Position numbers and translations under genes: made by a program
Shown here: in pieces, positions 1-5,531 of the stretch
Position numbering within the stretch: position 1 is the first letter of the stretch
How the letters are laid out: the number at the start of each line of letters is the position of its first letter
Source of the DNA: an uncultured Collinsella sp.
GTDB taxonomy: Bacteria; Actinomycetota; Coriobacteriia; Coriobacteriales; Coriobacteriaceae
Assembly (NCBI GenBank): GCA_902494685.1
Contig: CABUUE010000030.1
Coordinates: 1-11,099, forward strand
Length of the DNA stretch: 11,099 bases
Direction: 5' to 3'
The notes under the pieces: generated by a model
Databases searched by the model: none
Told to the model about the DNA's origin: nothing
What the model saw: only the letters and a program-made list of their open reading frames with translations

Positions 1-255
1 ATCTTTGACGTGCTCGAGAGCCGTCAGGTTACGCTTTCTAAGAAGGGGGAGGACAAGGGCGTCCGCCTGAGCTTTGAGGGCTTCCCGTATCTCATTGTGT
101 GGAGTAAGCCCGAGGGCGATTTTGTTGCAGTTGAACCCTGGGGCGGCCTCTCGACCTGCTCCGATGAGGACGACGTACTTGAGCATAAGCGCGGCTGCCT
201 TGTCGCCAAGCCCAAGGAGACCATCGTACGCTCGTTCACGATTGAGATTCTGTAA
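1..255 (+). CDS. Aldose 1-epimerase family protein (LacX-like), 3' end only
   Basis: The reading frame is open from base 1 to a TAA at 253-255 and gives 84 residues, so the 5' part of the gene lies outside the window. The visible part has the C-terminal signature of the galactose-mutarotase-like superfamily as seen in LacX-type proteins: an FPYLIVWSKP stretch, then VAVEPWGGL with the Glu-Pro-Trp typical of the sugar-binding rim, and a closing beta-rich segment. Family members interconvert anomers of aldoses or sugar phosphates in the cytoplasm; LacX is found at the end of lactose operons of Gram-positive bacteria. The next gene, lacC, starts 59 bp downstream on the same strand, which supports a common operon. 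The exact substrate cannot be read from this fragment. Confidence 0.75.
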   Translation: MFDVLESRQVTLSKKGEDKGVRLSFEGFPYLIVWSKPEGDFVAVEPWGGLSTCSDEDDVLEHKRGCLVAKPKETIVRSFTIEIL

Positions 256-314
256 TTCCGTTTTGTCGACTCGTATCGCGAGGCACAAGGAGCCTGCGAG
301 ATAAGGAGCTAAAA

Positions 315-1250
315 ATGATCCTCACCGTTACGATGAACCCGTCTGTCGATACGCGCTATCAGCTCGATGAGCTCATTATCGACGACGTTAACCGTGTGAC
401 GCCCGAAAAGACCGCTGGCGGCAAGGGCCTCAACGTGGCCCGTGTGCTGGGTCAGCTGGGCGACGACGTTGTGGCAACCGGTCTGCTCGGCGGCCACATG
501 GGCGCCTACATGGCTGAGCTCATGGATGCCAACGGTATTAACAACGACTTTGTGCCCATCAAGGGCGAGACTCGCATTTGCCTCAACATCCTCCACGCCG
601 GCAACCAGACCGAGCTGCTCGAGAGCGGTCCGACAATTGCCCCCGAGGAGCTCGATGCCTTTACCGCCAAGTTTACCGAGCTTGCGGGCAAGGCCGATGT
701 CGTCACCATCTCGGGTTCGCTGCCCCGCGGCGTCGAGGCGGACTACTATGCCAAGATCACGGGCATTGCCGAGAACGCCGGAGCCAAGGTGCTGCTCGAT
801 ACCTCGGGTGCTTCGCTCGAGGCCGCCCTTAAGTCCGAAATTAAGCCCGAGCTGGTCAAGCCTAACCTGACCGAGATTAACGGCCTTCTGGGCACGAGCT
901 TTACCACCGACGATGTGGACGAGCTCCGTGCCGCGCTCGCCTCTGACGCCCGTTTCTCCGATATCCCCTGGGTCGTCGTATCCATGGGCGCTGCTGGCTC
1001 CGTTGGCTTCCACAATGGCCGTGCGTTCCGCGCAAAGACGCCCGATATCCCCGCCGTTAACGCTACGGGCTCTGGTGACTCCACTATCGCAGGCTTCGCG
1101 CATGCCATTGCTGCTGGCGCAGACGACGAGACGGTGCTGCGTACCGCCAACACCTGCGGCAAGCTCAACGCCATGGATCCCATGACCGGCCACTTGGTTA
1201 TGGATCGTTGGGACGAGGTTTACAACGGCGTTGTCGTGACCGAGCTGTAG
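315..1250 (+). CDS. lacC: Tagatose-6-phosphate kinase (LacC), PfkB family
   Basis: Predicted cytoplasmic kinase that turns D-tagatose-6-phosphate plus ATP into tagatose-1,6-bisphosphate in the lactose/galactose-6-phosphate pathway. The 311-residue length fits LacC proteins (about 310). It begins MILTVTMNPSVD, as LacC and 1-phosphofructokinase do. The first PfkB signature GGKGLNVAR is at residues 35-43, the ISGSLPRG segment near 132-139, and the second signature TGSGDSTIAGF at about 251-261, with Asp255 as the expected catalytic base. The GSGDS form, rather than the GAGDS common in FruK, and the close overall resemblance to staphylococcal/streptococcal LacC favour tagatose-6-phosphate over fructose-1-phosphate; activity on the latter cannot be excluded. 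The ATG has an AAGGAG Shine-Dalgarno at 303-308 with a 6-nt gap. It follows the LacX-like gene and is followed in the same frame by a deacetylase relic. Confidence 0.9.
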   Translation: MILTVTMNPSVDTRYQLDELIIDDVNRVTPEKTAGGKGLNVARVLGQLGDDVVATGLLGGHMGAYMAELMDANGINNDFVPIKGETRICLNILHAGNQTELLESGPTIAPEELDAFTAKFTELAGKADVVTISGSLPRGVEADYYAKITGIAENAGAKVLLDTSGASLEAALKSEIKPELVKPNLTEINGLLGTSFTTDDVDELRAALASDARFSDIPWVVVSMGAAGSVGFHNGRAFRAKTPDIPAVNATGSGDSTIAGFAHAIAAGADDETVLRTANTCGKLNAMDPMTGHLVMDRWDEVYNGVVVTEL

Positions 1251-1277
1251 GAGCTTGTGCTGCGGCCCCGGCATCGG

Positions 1278-1415
1278 TTGCTAGCTCATGTCGACGACAA
1301 GTGCAGTAGCATTATGCCGGGGCGCGACGCCGACACTGTCGTGTTCAATCCCGACCTTACCCTGGTCGAGACGCATGTGGGTGGCAACAGCGTCGGTAAT
1401 GCGTTTGCCGAGTAG
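1278..1415 (+). pseudogene. C-terminal relic of an N-acetylglucosamine/galactosamine-6-phosphate deacetylase (NagA/AgaA type)
   Basis: Between lacC and the YhcH gene, the lacC frame reads on after the lacC stop into roughly 45 codons ending at TAG 1413-1415. Residues such as IMPGRDADTVVFNPDLTLVE followed by THVGG closely match the last strand region of NagA-type amidohydrolases, where a GxIxPGxDADLVVxDxDLxVxxTxVxG pattern closes the protein. No start codon with a ribosome site, no catalytic barrel and no metal ligands remain, so this is a degraded 3' fragment of a normally about 380-residue enzyme. The live enzyme removes acetate from GlcNAc-6-P or GalNAc-6-P. Its position beside a YhcH gene suggests an amino-sugar operon was once here. 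The pattern match is by eye; a short functional peptide is unlikely but not excluded. Confidence 0.65.
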
Positions 1416-1447
1416 CCGCCAAAGAAACGATCCGAGAGGGGATTTAG

Positions 1448-1921
1448 ATGATTTACGGTGCATTGGGCGATATCGAGGAGTACCGTGGAATGCTCAAGGG
1501 CCTCGACGTGCTGATCGATTGGCTCGAGGAGAACGATCCGGCGAAGCTCGAGGTCGGCAGCCATCCGATTCTGGGCGACAAGGTCTTTGCGAACGTCATG
1601 GCTCCCACGACGCGTCCCGAAGCCGAGGCTCACTATGAGACGCATCAGCGCTATCACGACCTGCAGATCGACGTCGAGGGTCGCGAGGCCTTTAAGGTTG
1701 CCACGGGCAGCCTGACGCTGGTTCAGGAGTTTGACGAGAAGGACGACTACGATCTGGTCGATTCCGACGCCTCGATCGCCGGCGATCTTGCTGACGACAA
1801 GTTTGCGCTGTTTGTTGCCGGCGAGCCTCACATGCCCACACTCGAGTTCCCGGGCGATGGCGCACAGCCGGTCAAGAAGATCTGCTTTAAGCTACTTGCA
1901 GATGCTTACTGGGAGGAGTAA
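1448..1921 (+). CDS. YhcH/YjgK/YiaL family protein (DUF386, EbgC-like cupin)
   Basis: 157 residues, the usual length of this family of small cytoplasmic double-stranded beta-helix proteins. The opening MIYGALGDIEEY is typical. The family's metal-site region appears as YETHQRYHDLQIDVEGREAF (Glu64, His66, His70, Asp71, Gln73), and a second conserved patch FVAGEPHMP places Glu126 and His128. Members occur in operons for sialic acid, amino sugars and beta-galactosides and are thought to act on sugar anomers or sugar adducts; EbgC is an accessory subunit of a beta-galactosidase. The precise reaction is not settled for the family, so none is assigned. The start has a purine-rich GAGAGGGGA site just upstream. 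It lies 197 bp after lacC, separated by the deacetylase relic, and is probably cotranscribed with lacC. A strong terminator follows. Confidence 0.85.
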   Translation: MIYGALGDIEEYRGMLKGLDVLIDWLEENDPAKLEVGSHPILGDKVFANVMAPTTRPEAEAHYETHQRYHDLQIDVEGREAFKVATGSLTLVQEFDEKDDYDLVDSDASIAGDLADDKFALFVAGEPHMPTLEFPGDGAQPVKKICFKLLADAYWEE

Positions 1922-1956
1922 CGCGCTGCTCGGTTGAGCAGCTGTTCGCGTGTTGG

Positions 1957-2020
1957 CGTGATTCCCCTAGGGAAACCACGCTAGGACCCCGCCAAACGTG
2001 CTTTCCCTAGGGGAATCACG
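1957..2020 (+). repeat. Perfect 19-bp inverted repeat overlapping the terminator
   Basis: 1957-1975 reads CGTGATTCCCCTAGGGAAA and 2002-2020 is its exact reverse complement, separated by 26 bases. Each arm with its flank is itself a near-palindrome around CCTAGG. Because the right arm uses 2017-2020, part of the terminator stem, plus the terminator loop, the two hairpins cannot form together. This resembles an antiterminator/terminator pair or an insertion of a palindromic element at a terminator. Confidence 0.7.
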
Positions 2021-2040
2021 TTTGGCGGGGTTTTCTGTTA
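1986..2040 (+). terminator. Rho-independent terminator of the lacC-yhcH operon
   Basis: A perfect stem forms between 1986-2000 (ACCCCGCCAAACGTG) and 2017-2031, with a 16-nt loop, followed by TTTTCTGTTATT. It lies 65 bp past the stop of the YhcH gene. The loop itself contains a copy of the CCCTAGGGG core found just upstream, which allows an alternative fold (see the repeat entry at 1957-2020). Confidence 0.85.
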
Positions 2041-2103
2041 TTGAATAGGGGAGCTGCCGACGTGGCGATGTTTGGATTGGCACACACGTACTCAAAATCG
2101 GCA

Positions 2104-2128
2104 ACAAAAAAGCCGCCCGAAGGCGGCT
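2104..2128 (-). terminator. Rho-independent terminator of the tRNA-Thr gene
   Basis: On the minus strand AGCCGCC-TTCG-GGCGGCT makes a perfect 7-bp stem with a UUCG tetraloop (2111-2128) and is followed directly by TTTTTTG. It starts 11 bp past the tRNA 3' end. Confidence 0.9.
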
Positions 2129-2139
2129 ATCTTGTGCAA

Positions 2140-2215
2140 TGGAGCCAGCGACCGGGCTCGAACCGGTGACCCCCGCTTTACGAGAGCGGTGCTCTACCAA
2201 CTGAGCTACGCTGGC
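2140..2215 (-). tRNA. tRNA-Thr (anticodon CGT)
   Basis: The reverse complement folds as a canonical 76-nt tRNA: acceptor GCCAGCG pairs with CGCTGGC, the D arm GCTC/GAGC encloses AGTTGGTA, the anticodon stem CCGCT/AGCGG encloses loop CTCGTAA with anticodon CGT, and the T arm ACCGG/CCGGT encloses TTCGAGC. The discriminator is U and the CCA end is encoded. It reads ACG codons, which are frequent in this GC-rich genome. It is a monocistronic unit with its own terminator. Confidence 0.96.
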
Positions 2216-2254
2216 GACCATGTGGTGACGCAACTGAGGCGTCAACGGCTGTCT

Positions 2255-2283
2255 ATGATACGGGACATCGCACATCCGCGCAA
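2255..2283 (-). promoter_or_regulatory. Possible promoter of the tRNA-Thr gene
   Basis: On the minus strand TTGCGC (2283-2278) and TATCAT (2260-2255) are separated by 17 bp and would start transcription about 30 nt before the mature tRNA. The -10 fits consensus in 5 of 6 positions; the -35 is weaker. Seen by eye only. Confidence 0.4.
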
Positions 2284-2372
2284 GGGTTCTGACGGCTTTT
2301 CTCACTTTAAATGCACTAATATTGGAGACGTGATGTCTTGCTCTTACGGGTCTCAAAGAGAATGGGGCAGCG

Positions 2373-2852
2373 ATGGCTCAACCCAAGATTCTTCTCACAC
2401 GCATCGATGACCGATTTATTTACGGGCAAGACGTTGAGCTGTGGAATGAGGCGACTGGTTCCAACCTTGTCCTGATCGTCAACGATGAGATCGCGGCGGA
2501 TTCGCGCCAATGGGCACCCATGAGGGTGGCGGCGCCAGAAGGCGTTTGGACGCGGTTTTTCTCGGTGCAAAGGACTGTCGACATCATTTATACCGCAACG
2601 CCGCGCCAATGGATTCTTATCATGGTGGCGTCGCCCACGGATGCGCTCGCACTGGTTAAGGGTGGTGTGCCGATCACCAAGATCAGCATTGGCCATATGC
2701 AGGCAGGGGAGGGCAAGCACCCCATAACGCCCGCAGTCGCCGTAGACGGCGCAGATGTCGCCTCCCTCAAAGAGCTGCAAAAGCTCGGCATAGAACTAGA
2801 AATTCGCTACCTCCCCAGCTCCAATCCCGACCCCATCCAACTAGTCATTTAA
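2373..2852 (+). CDS. Lone PTS EIIB of the mannose/fructose/sorbose family (AgaB/AgaV-like), active-site His replaced by Tyr
   Basis: The 159-residue protein matches PTS EIIB of the mannose-sorbose family across its length: KILLTRIDDR at residues 5-14, IVNDEIAAD near 35-43, a RFF..QRTVD..Y segment near 61-73, KGGVPITKISIGHM at 96-109, and VAVDGADVASLKELQKLGIELE near 122-143. It most resembles the GalNAc-type AgaB/AgaV proteins. Active members carry a phosphorylated His in RLIHGQ; here the codon is TAC and the motif reads RFIYGQ, with Tyr17 in its place. The later GNMH motif is GHMQ. No EIIA, EIIC or EIID of this family is nearby, so classical phosphotransfer is unlikely. It may be a non-catalytic sugar-binding or regulatory protein, or a decaying remnant with an intact frame. 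The ATG has only a weak purine-rich site, AAAGAGAATGGGG, upstream. Confidence 0.8.
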   Translation: MAQPKILLTRIDDRFIYGQDVELWNEATGSNLVLIVNDEIAADSRQWAPMRVAAPEGVWTRFFSVQRTVDIIYTATPRQWILIMVASPTDALALVKGGVPITKISIGHMQAGEGKHPITPAVAVDGADVASLKELQKLGIELEIRYLPSSNPDPIQLVI

Positions 2853-2875
2853 GAACGTCCCCAATGACTAGGTAG

Positions 2876-2910
2876 CAAAGCGCCCGTCGGCGGTGGTGCC
2901 GGCGGGCGCT
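2876..2910 (-). terminator. Hairpin between convergent EIIB and galM ends
   Basis: 2879-2890 (AGCGCCCGTCGG) pairs with 2899-2910 over 12 bp with one G-U, loop 8 nt. On the minus strand it is followed only by a short TTG tract, on the plus strand by no T tract. It probably terminates galM, and perhaps the EIIB gene, but the U tail is weak. Confidence 0.5.
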
Positions 2911-2936
2911 GCTGTGCGATATGTCGCGCTGTGGGC

Positions 2937-3989
2937 TTAGTGCCTCATAAAGTGGTATTCGATCACATTGCTGTAGGGGTGACCCGGGCCCACAATGCCC
3001 TGCGGGAACAGCGGCTGGTGCGGCGTGTCAGGGTACATCTCTGCCTCGAGGGCAAAGCCGGCGCCCCAGCCATAGTTGGCATCGTCCTTGGCGTGCTCGT
3101 CGCCCAGCCAGTTGCCGGTGTAGAGCTGCACGCCCGGGGCGGTGGTGTAGTAATCCAACTCACGACCGGTCCACATCTCCTCGACGTGCATCGCGCGGCG
3201 CAGATTACGGCCGTACTGATAGCCATCGATGCACAGGCAGTGATCGTAGCCACGGGCCTGCTTAATCTGCGGGTCGTCGGCTTCCATGCCAGGAGCGACG
3301 GGGCGCAGCTCACGGAAGTCAAACGGCGTGCCTTCGACCGGAGCGATCTCGCCGGTGGGGATGTTCTGCTCGTTGATGGGCAGGTAGTGGGCAGCGTTGG
3401 CAACAAAGAAGTGCTCGCAGTCCATGCCGGCGTTATGGCCGGCAAGGTTAAAGTACGTGTGGTTGGTCATGGACACGTAGGTGGCGCGGTCGCTTTCGCA
3501 GCCATACTCGATGCGAAAGACGCCGGTGCGTGTAACGGTAAACACGGCCGTAAAGGTGCGGTTGCCGGGAAGGCCCAGTTCGCCATCCTCAAGCGAGGTG
3601 GTCATGCGCACGGCGTTATGGGCCTCGTCGAGCTCAACGTCCCACACGCGTTTATGCAGACCGTGCTCAAGATCGCTGTGCAGGTTGTTGGCGCCCTCGT
3701 TGGCGGGCATATGCCAGTCCGTGCCGGCGATGGTGATCGTGGCGCCCGCGGTGCGGTTTGCCACGGGGCCGATGGTCGCGCCAAAGCAGGCGGGGTTGTC
3801 AAAGTAATCCTCGAGCTTATCGAAGCCCAGCACCACATCGCGCACGTTGCCGGGAATGTCGGGCACGTCGACACCAAGCACGGTGGCGCCATAGTCCATA
3901 ATGCGAACGCAGATCTCGGGCCCGTTGAGGGTGTAACGATGAACGGGGGTACCGCACGGCGCGGTGCCGAAAAGCTCGGAAGTGATCAT
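2937..3989 (-). CDS. galM: Aldose 1-epimerase (galactose mutarotase)
   Basis: Cytoplasmic enzyme that interconverts alpha and beta anomers of galactose/glucose. The 350-residue form fits the family. Family landmarks: NRTAG at 78-82; NNLHS with His104; NHTYFNL with His177, the expected general acid; GYDH with Asp249; GFALEAEMYPD with Glu315, the expected general base; and the terminal PQGIVGPGHPYSNVIEYHF that resembles the usual sugar-binding end. I chose the ATG at 3989-3987 because it follows a well-spaced AGGA on the minus strand; the frame is open 20 codons further upstream, to an ATG at 4049-4047, but that extension lacks family resemblance. It is divergent from the DeoR-type regulator. 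A GATAAT element at 4047-4042 could be its -10, without a clear -35. It supplies alpha-galactose or acts on glucose released by LacG. Confidence 0.92.
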   Translation of the reverse strand: MITSELFGTAPCGTPVHRYTLNGPEICVRIMDYGATVLGVDVPDIPGNVRDVVLGFDKLEDYFDNPACFGATIGPVANRTAGATITIAGTDWHMPANEGANNLHSDLEHGLHKRVWDVELDEAHNAVRMTTSLEDGELGLPGNRTFTAVFTVTRTGVFRIEYGCESDRATYVSMTNHTYFNLAGHNAGMDCEHFFVANAAHYLPINEQNIPTGEIAPVEGTPFDFRELRPVAPGMEADDPQIKQARGYDHCLCIDGYQYGRNLRRAMHVEEMWTGRELDYYTTAPGVQLYTGNWLGDEHAKDDANYGWGAGFALEAEMYPDTPHQPLFPQGIVGPGHPYSNVIEYHFMRH

Positions 3990-4128
3990 TTGGTTCCTAA
4001 CATCGAGGTATTTCCGACAAACTGTAGCGCGAACAGGCGAGATTATCACTACACCCCACTAAAGCAGGGGGTATTTTTCTCAAAAAAGTGATGATTGGAG
4101 CTGTGCGGGCGTTCATTTCTGACGCGCG

Positions 4129-4143
4129 CGAGTCTGATACAAT
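4129..4143 (+). promoter_or_regulatory. Probable extended -10 promoter of the DeoR-type regulator
   Basis: TGATACAAT at 4135-4143 contains the extended -10 form TGn followed by TACAAT (5 of 6 consensus). No good -35 is visible, which is common for extended -10 promoters. Transcription would start near 4150, about 45 nt before the preferred GTG start. Confidence 0.5.
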
Positions 4144-4194
4144 TTGTTCGTTATTGTTTGAATTGACGTGAGCGTGGAACAGCGAGGACTCATC

Positions 4195-4959
4195 GTGATT
4201 AAAGCGGAGCGACAGGATAAGGTTCGGCAGCTGCTCGAGGAACAGGGAACGGTCTCGGTCAAGGAGATTTCGGATGCGTTAGGTGTCTCGGATATGACGA
4301 TCCGCCGTGACCTTGAGGAGCTTGCGAGCCTGGGCGAGATCGAGCGCGTGCACGGCGGAGCCCGCAGTGCGCAGGGCCGTCCACACGCTATGCTGCGCCA
4401 TGAGTATTCGCACAGCGAAAAGCGCACGAAGCATGCCGAGGAAAAGTTGCAGATTGCGCGCCGTTCTGTGGAGCTTATCGAGGAAGGCTCGACCATCTTT
4501 TTGGGCACGGGCACTACGGTTGAGCAGATGGCCTCGATGCTGCCGGCGTTTCGCCTGCGCATTGTGACCAATTCGCTTTCGGTGTTTAACCTGCTCGAGG
4601 CGCGCGAAGACTGCGACCTGTGCCTGGTGGGCGGCATGTACCGTCGCCGCACCGCCGCTTTTGTGGGACCAACGGCCGAGGATACCCTGCGTGCGCTGGG
4701 CATCGACGCGGCGTTTATCGGTGCCAACGGCATTCTGGACGGCGACGTGTCTACATCCAATATGGAAGAGGGCCGCATCCAGCAGCTCGCCTTTAGCAAG
4801 GCCGACTCGCGCTATCTGATCGCCGACTCCAGTAAGATCGGCAAGCGCGACTTCTACACCTTCTGCCGTCTGGACAGCCTGGACGCCGTGGTGTGCGAGC
4901 CGGGCATCGCCGCCGAGGATCGCGCCGCCATCGAGGAACTCACGCAGGTCATTTGCTAG
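4195..4959 (+). CDS. DeoR-family transcriptional regulator (LacR-like)
   Basis: Sugar-phosphate-responsive repressor. With the GTG at 4195 it has 254 residues, the family norm; the start is supported by CGAGGA seven bases upstream, while a GTG at 4168 in the same frame would add nine residues with no good ribosome site. The DeoR winged helix spans residues 4-55: ERQDKVRQLL, recognition helix VSDMTIRRDLEEL, wing RVHGGA. The C-terminal DeoRC sugar-phosphate domain shows GTGTTVEQ (104-111), VTNSLSVF (124-131), LVGGMYRRRTAAFVGP (144-159) and FIGANGI (174-180). These, especially SDMTIRRDL and RRTAAFVG, resemble LacR, the tagatose-6-phosphate-responsive lac repressor of Gram-positive bacteria. The setting beside galM and lacC fits. 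AgaR or a galactitol-type repressor are alternatives. Which operators it binds cannot be decided here. Confidence 0.85.
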   Translation: MIKAERQDKVRQLLEEQGTVSVKEISDALGVSDMTIRRDLEELASLGEIERVHGGARSAQGRPHAMLRHEYSHSEKRTKHAEEKLQIARRSVELIEEGSTIFLGTGTTVEQMASMLPAFRLRIVTNSLSVFNLLEAREDCDLCLVGGMYRRRTAAFVGPTAEDTLRALGIDAAFIGANGILDGDVSTSNMEEGRIQQLAFSKADSRYLIADSSKIGKRDFYTFCRLDSLDAVVCEPGIAAEDRAAIEELTQVIC

Positions 4960-5016
4960 CTAGCGCTGCAGGCGATACTTCTGCCCTCTGCCGACGCGGG
5001 GATTATCGCTTCAATT

Positions 5017-5102
5017 TGACGTGCAGAATGACACATAAAAGTTAAAACGCCATTTTGCGCGTCATTTTACGTGTCAACGAGATGCGATTTGACACGCAAA
5101 TA
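5017..5102. repeat. Five copies of a 13-bp motif TGACRCGYAAAAT
   Basis: Plus-strand copies: TGACGTGCAGAAT (5017-5029), TGACACATAAAAG (5029-5041), TGACACGCAAATA (5090-5102). Minus-strand copies: TGACGCGCAAAAT (complement of 5052-5064) and TGACACGTAAAAT (complement of 5064-5076). The first two and the two inverted ones are each spaced exactly 12 bp, sharing one base, so the whole 5017-5076 block is an imperfect inverted repeat of two tandem pairs. This may be a multi-site operator or a degenerate repeat element. Confidence 0.65.
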
Positions 5103-5194
5103 GGAATTCGTGGGCGCTCGGAAGATCGACGGAGTTCGTGAACCTGCAACTTGGTTGGGTAACGTACGAAGTCCTCCAGCGGGACCGAATATGT

Positions 5195-5249
5195 TTTCGG
5201 TATCATATCGGTATCAAATGATACCGAAAGTATGTTCGTGATACTGAAA
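5195..5249. promoter_or_regulatory. Operator-like cluster of four TGATACCGAAA repeats
   Basis: Minus-strand copies lie at 5195-5205 and 5206-5216 (exact 11-bp tandem step); plus-strand copies at 5219-5229 and 5239-5249 (the last as TGATACTGAAA). The inner pair forms the perfect palindrome TCGGTATCAAATGATACCGA (5208-5227), and 5195-5206 is an exact inverse of 5218-5229. This density is typical of repressor-binding regions, yet the flanking genes both point toward it, so no obvious target gene is present. Confidence 0.55.
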
Positions 5250-5304
5250 ACTAGAAACCGTGCTTCATAACTGCTTGGAAAGTTCGGATTCGACTATCTT
5301 ATTG

Positions 5305-5359
5305 TCTTGATCTGTAACAGGTAGACGGTCGAAAGTGGGCTACGTGTTACAGATTTAGA
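5305..5359. repeat. Hairpin repeat element, copy A1
   Basis: Stem TCTTGATCTGTAACA (5305-5319) pairs with TGTTACAGATTTAGA (5345-5359) with two imperfect positions; an inner GTAG/CTAC stem follows after one mismatch. The inner sequence contains AGACGGTCGAAAGTGG. It is the most diverged of four related elements in the window and is followed 20 bp later by copy A2. Confidence 0.75.
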
Positions 5360-5379
5360 TATTTCTGCTCGGGCGTTCT

Positions 5380-5444
5380 GTTTGTCTCGATTTGTAACAA
5401 CTAGGGCCGAAATACTCGGCTAGATGTTACAGATCGAGACAAAC
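5380..5444. repeat. Hairpin repeat element, copy A2
   Basis: GTTTGTCTCGATTTGTAACA (5380-5399) pairs with 5425-5444 in 19 of 20 positions plus a G-U. After an A-A mismatch, CTAG and GCCGA/TCGGC (5406-5410/5416-5420) continue the stem to a 5-nt loop. It is closest in inner sequence to copy B2 at 10190-10254. Confidence 0.85.
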
Positions 5445-5462
5445 GGCCTGCTCGGGCCGAGC

Positions 5463-5511
5463 CAAAAAATCGGCCGCATGCGAACCCATGGAGGGATTCG
5501 TATGCGGCCGA
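5463..5511 (-). terminator. Rho-independent terminator of lacG
   Basis: On the minus strand a 15-bp stem (5511-5497 with 5484-5470 region; 14 of 15 pairs around TCGGCCGCAT) is followed by ATTTTTTGG (5470-5462). It begins about 20 bp past the lacG stop and ends the lacE-lacG transcript. Confidence 0.85.
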
Positions 5512-5531
5512 CAGGGGGTATGCGGCAAAAG

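Larger units (their letters stand above)
4960..5531. other. Gene-free 570-bp interval between convergent genes, rich in repeats
   Basis: No reading frame here has family resemblance or a ribosome site; the longest plausible ATG frames that I followed are under 20 codons. The interval is AT-richer than the genes. It carries, in order, an array of TGACRCG-type repeats (5017-5102), a cluster of TGATACC operator-like repeats (5195-5249), two long hairpins (5305-5359, 5380-5444) and the lacG terminator (5463-5511). No convincing terminator is seen directly after the DeoR gene. Confidence 0.7.

Noticed and set aside
309..1274. A 321-codon open frame on the minus strand opposite lacC
   Set aside because: Shadow of lacC; no ribosome site and no recognisable motif.
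2140..2215. tRNA-Thr as an attachment site for an integrated element
   Set aside because: I found no duplicated tRNA 3' end in the window and no integrase gene.
1967..2410. Open frames crossing the tRNA-Thr gene on both strands
   Set aside because: They run through a well-formed tRNA and two terminators, so they are chance frames.
4048..4085. Hairpin-like CCCC/GGGG segment followed by TATTTTTCT upstream of the DeoR-type gene
   Set aside because: The stem is only about 5 bp and it lies between divergent genes where a terminator would have no transcript to stop.
2931..4091. A 386-codon open frame on the plus strand opposite galM
   Set aside because: It mirrors galM codons; its product is Val/Gly/His-rich without domains, while the minus strand carries all GalM catalytic motifs.
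5191..5241. A 16-codon ATG frame across the TGATACC cluster
   Set aside because: No ribosome site and its codons are made of the repeats themselves; best read as operator DNA.
5305..5444. The hairpin repeats as a CRISPR array
   Set aside because: Only two units per site, the units are internally palindromic over 55-65 nt, and the unit-to-unit gaps do not look like spacers; no cas gene is present.
5305..5444. The hairpins as ribonucleic antiterminator (RAT) sites of a BglG/LicT-type system
   Set aside because: The conserved arms do not resemble the RAT consensus, no BglG-type gene is in the window, and the elements lie downstream of genes, not in leaders.
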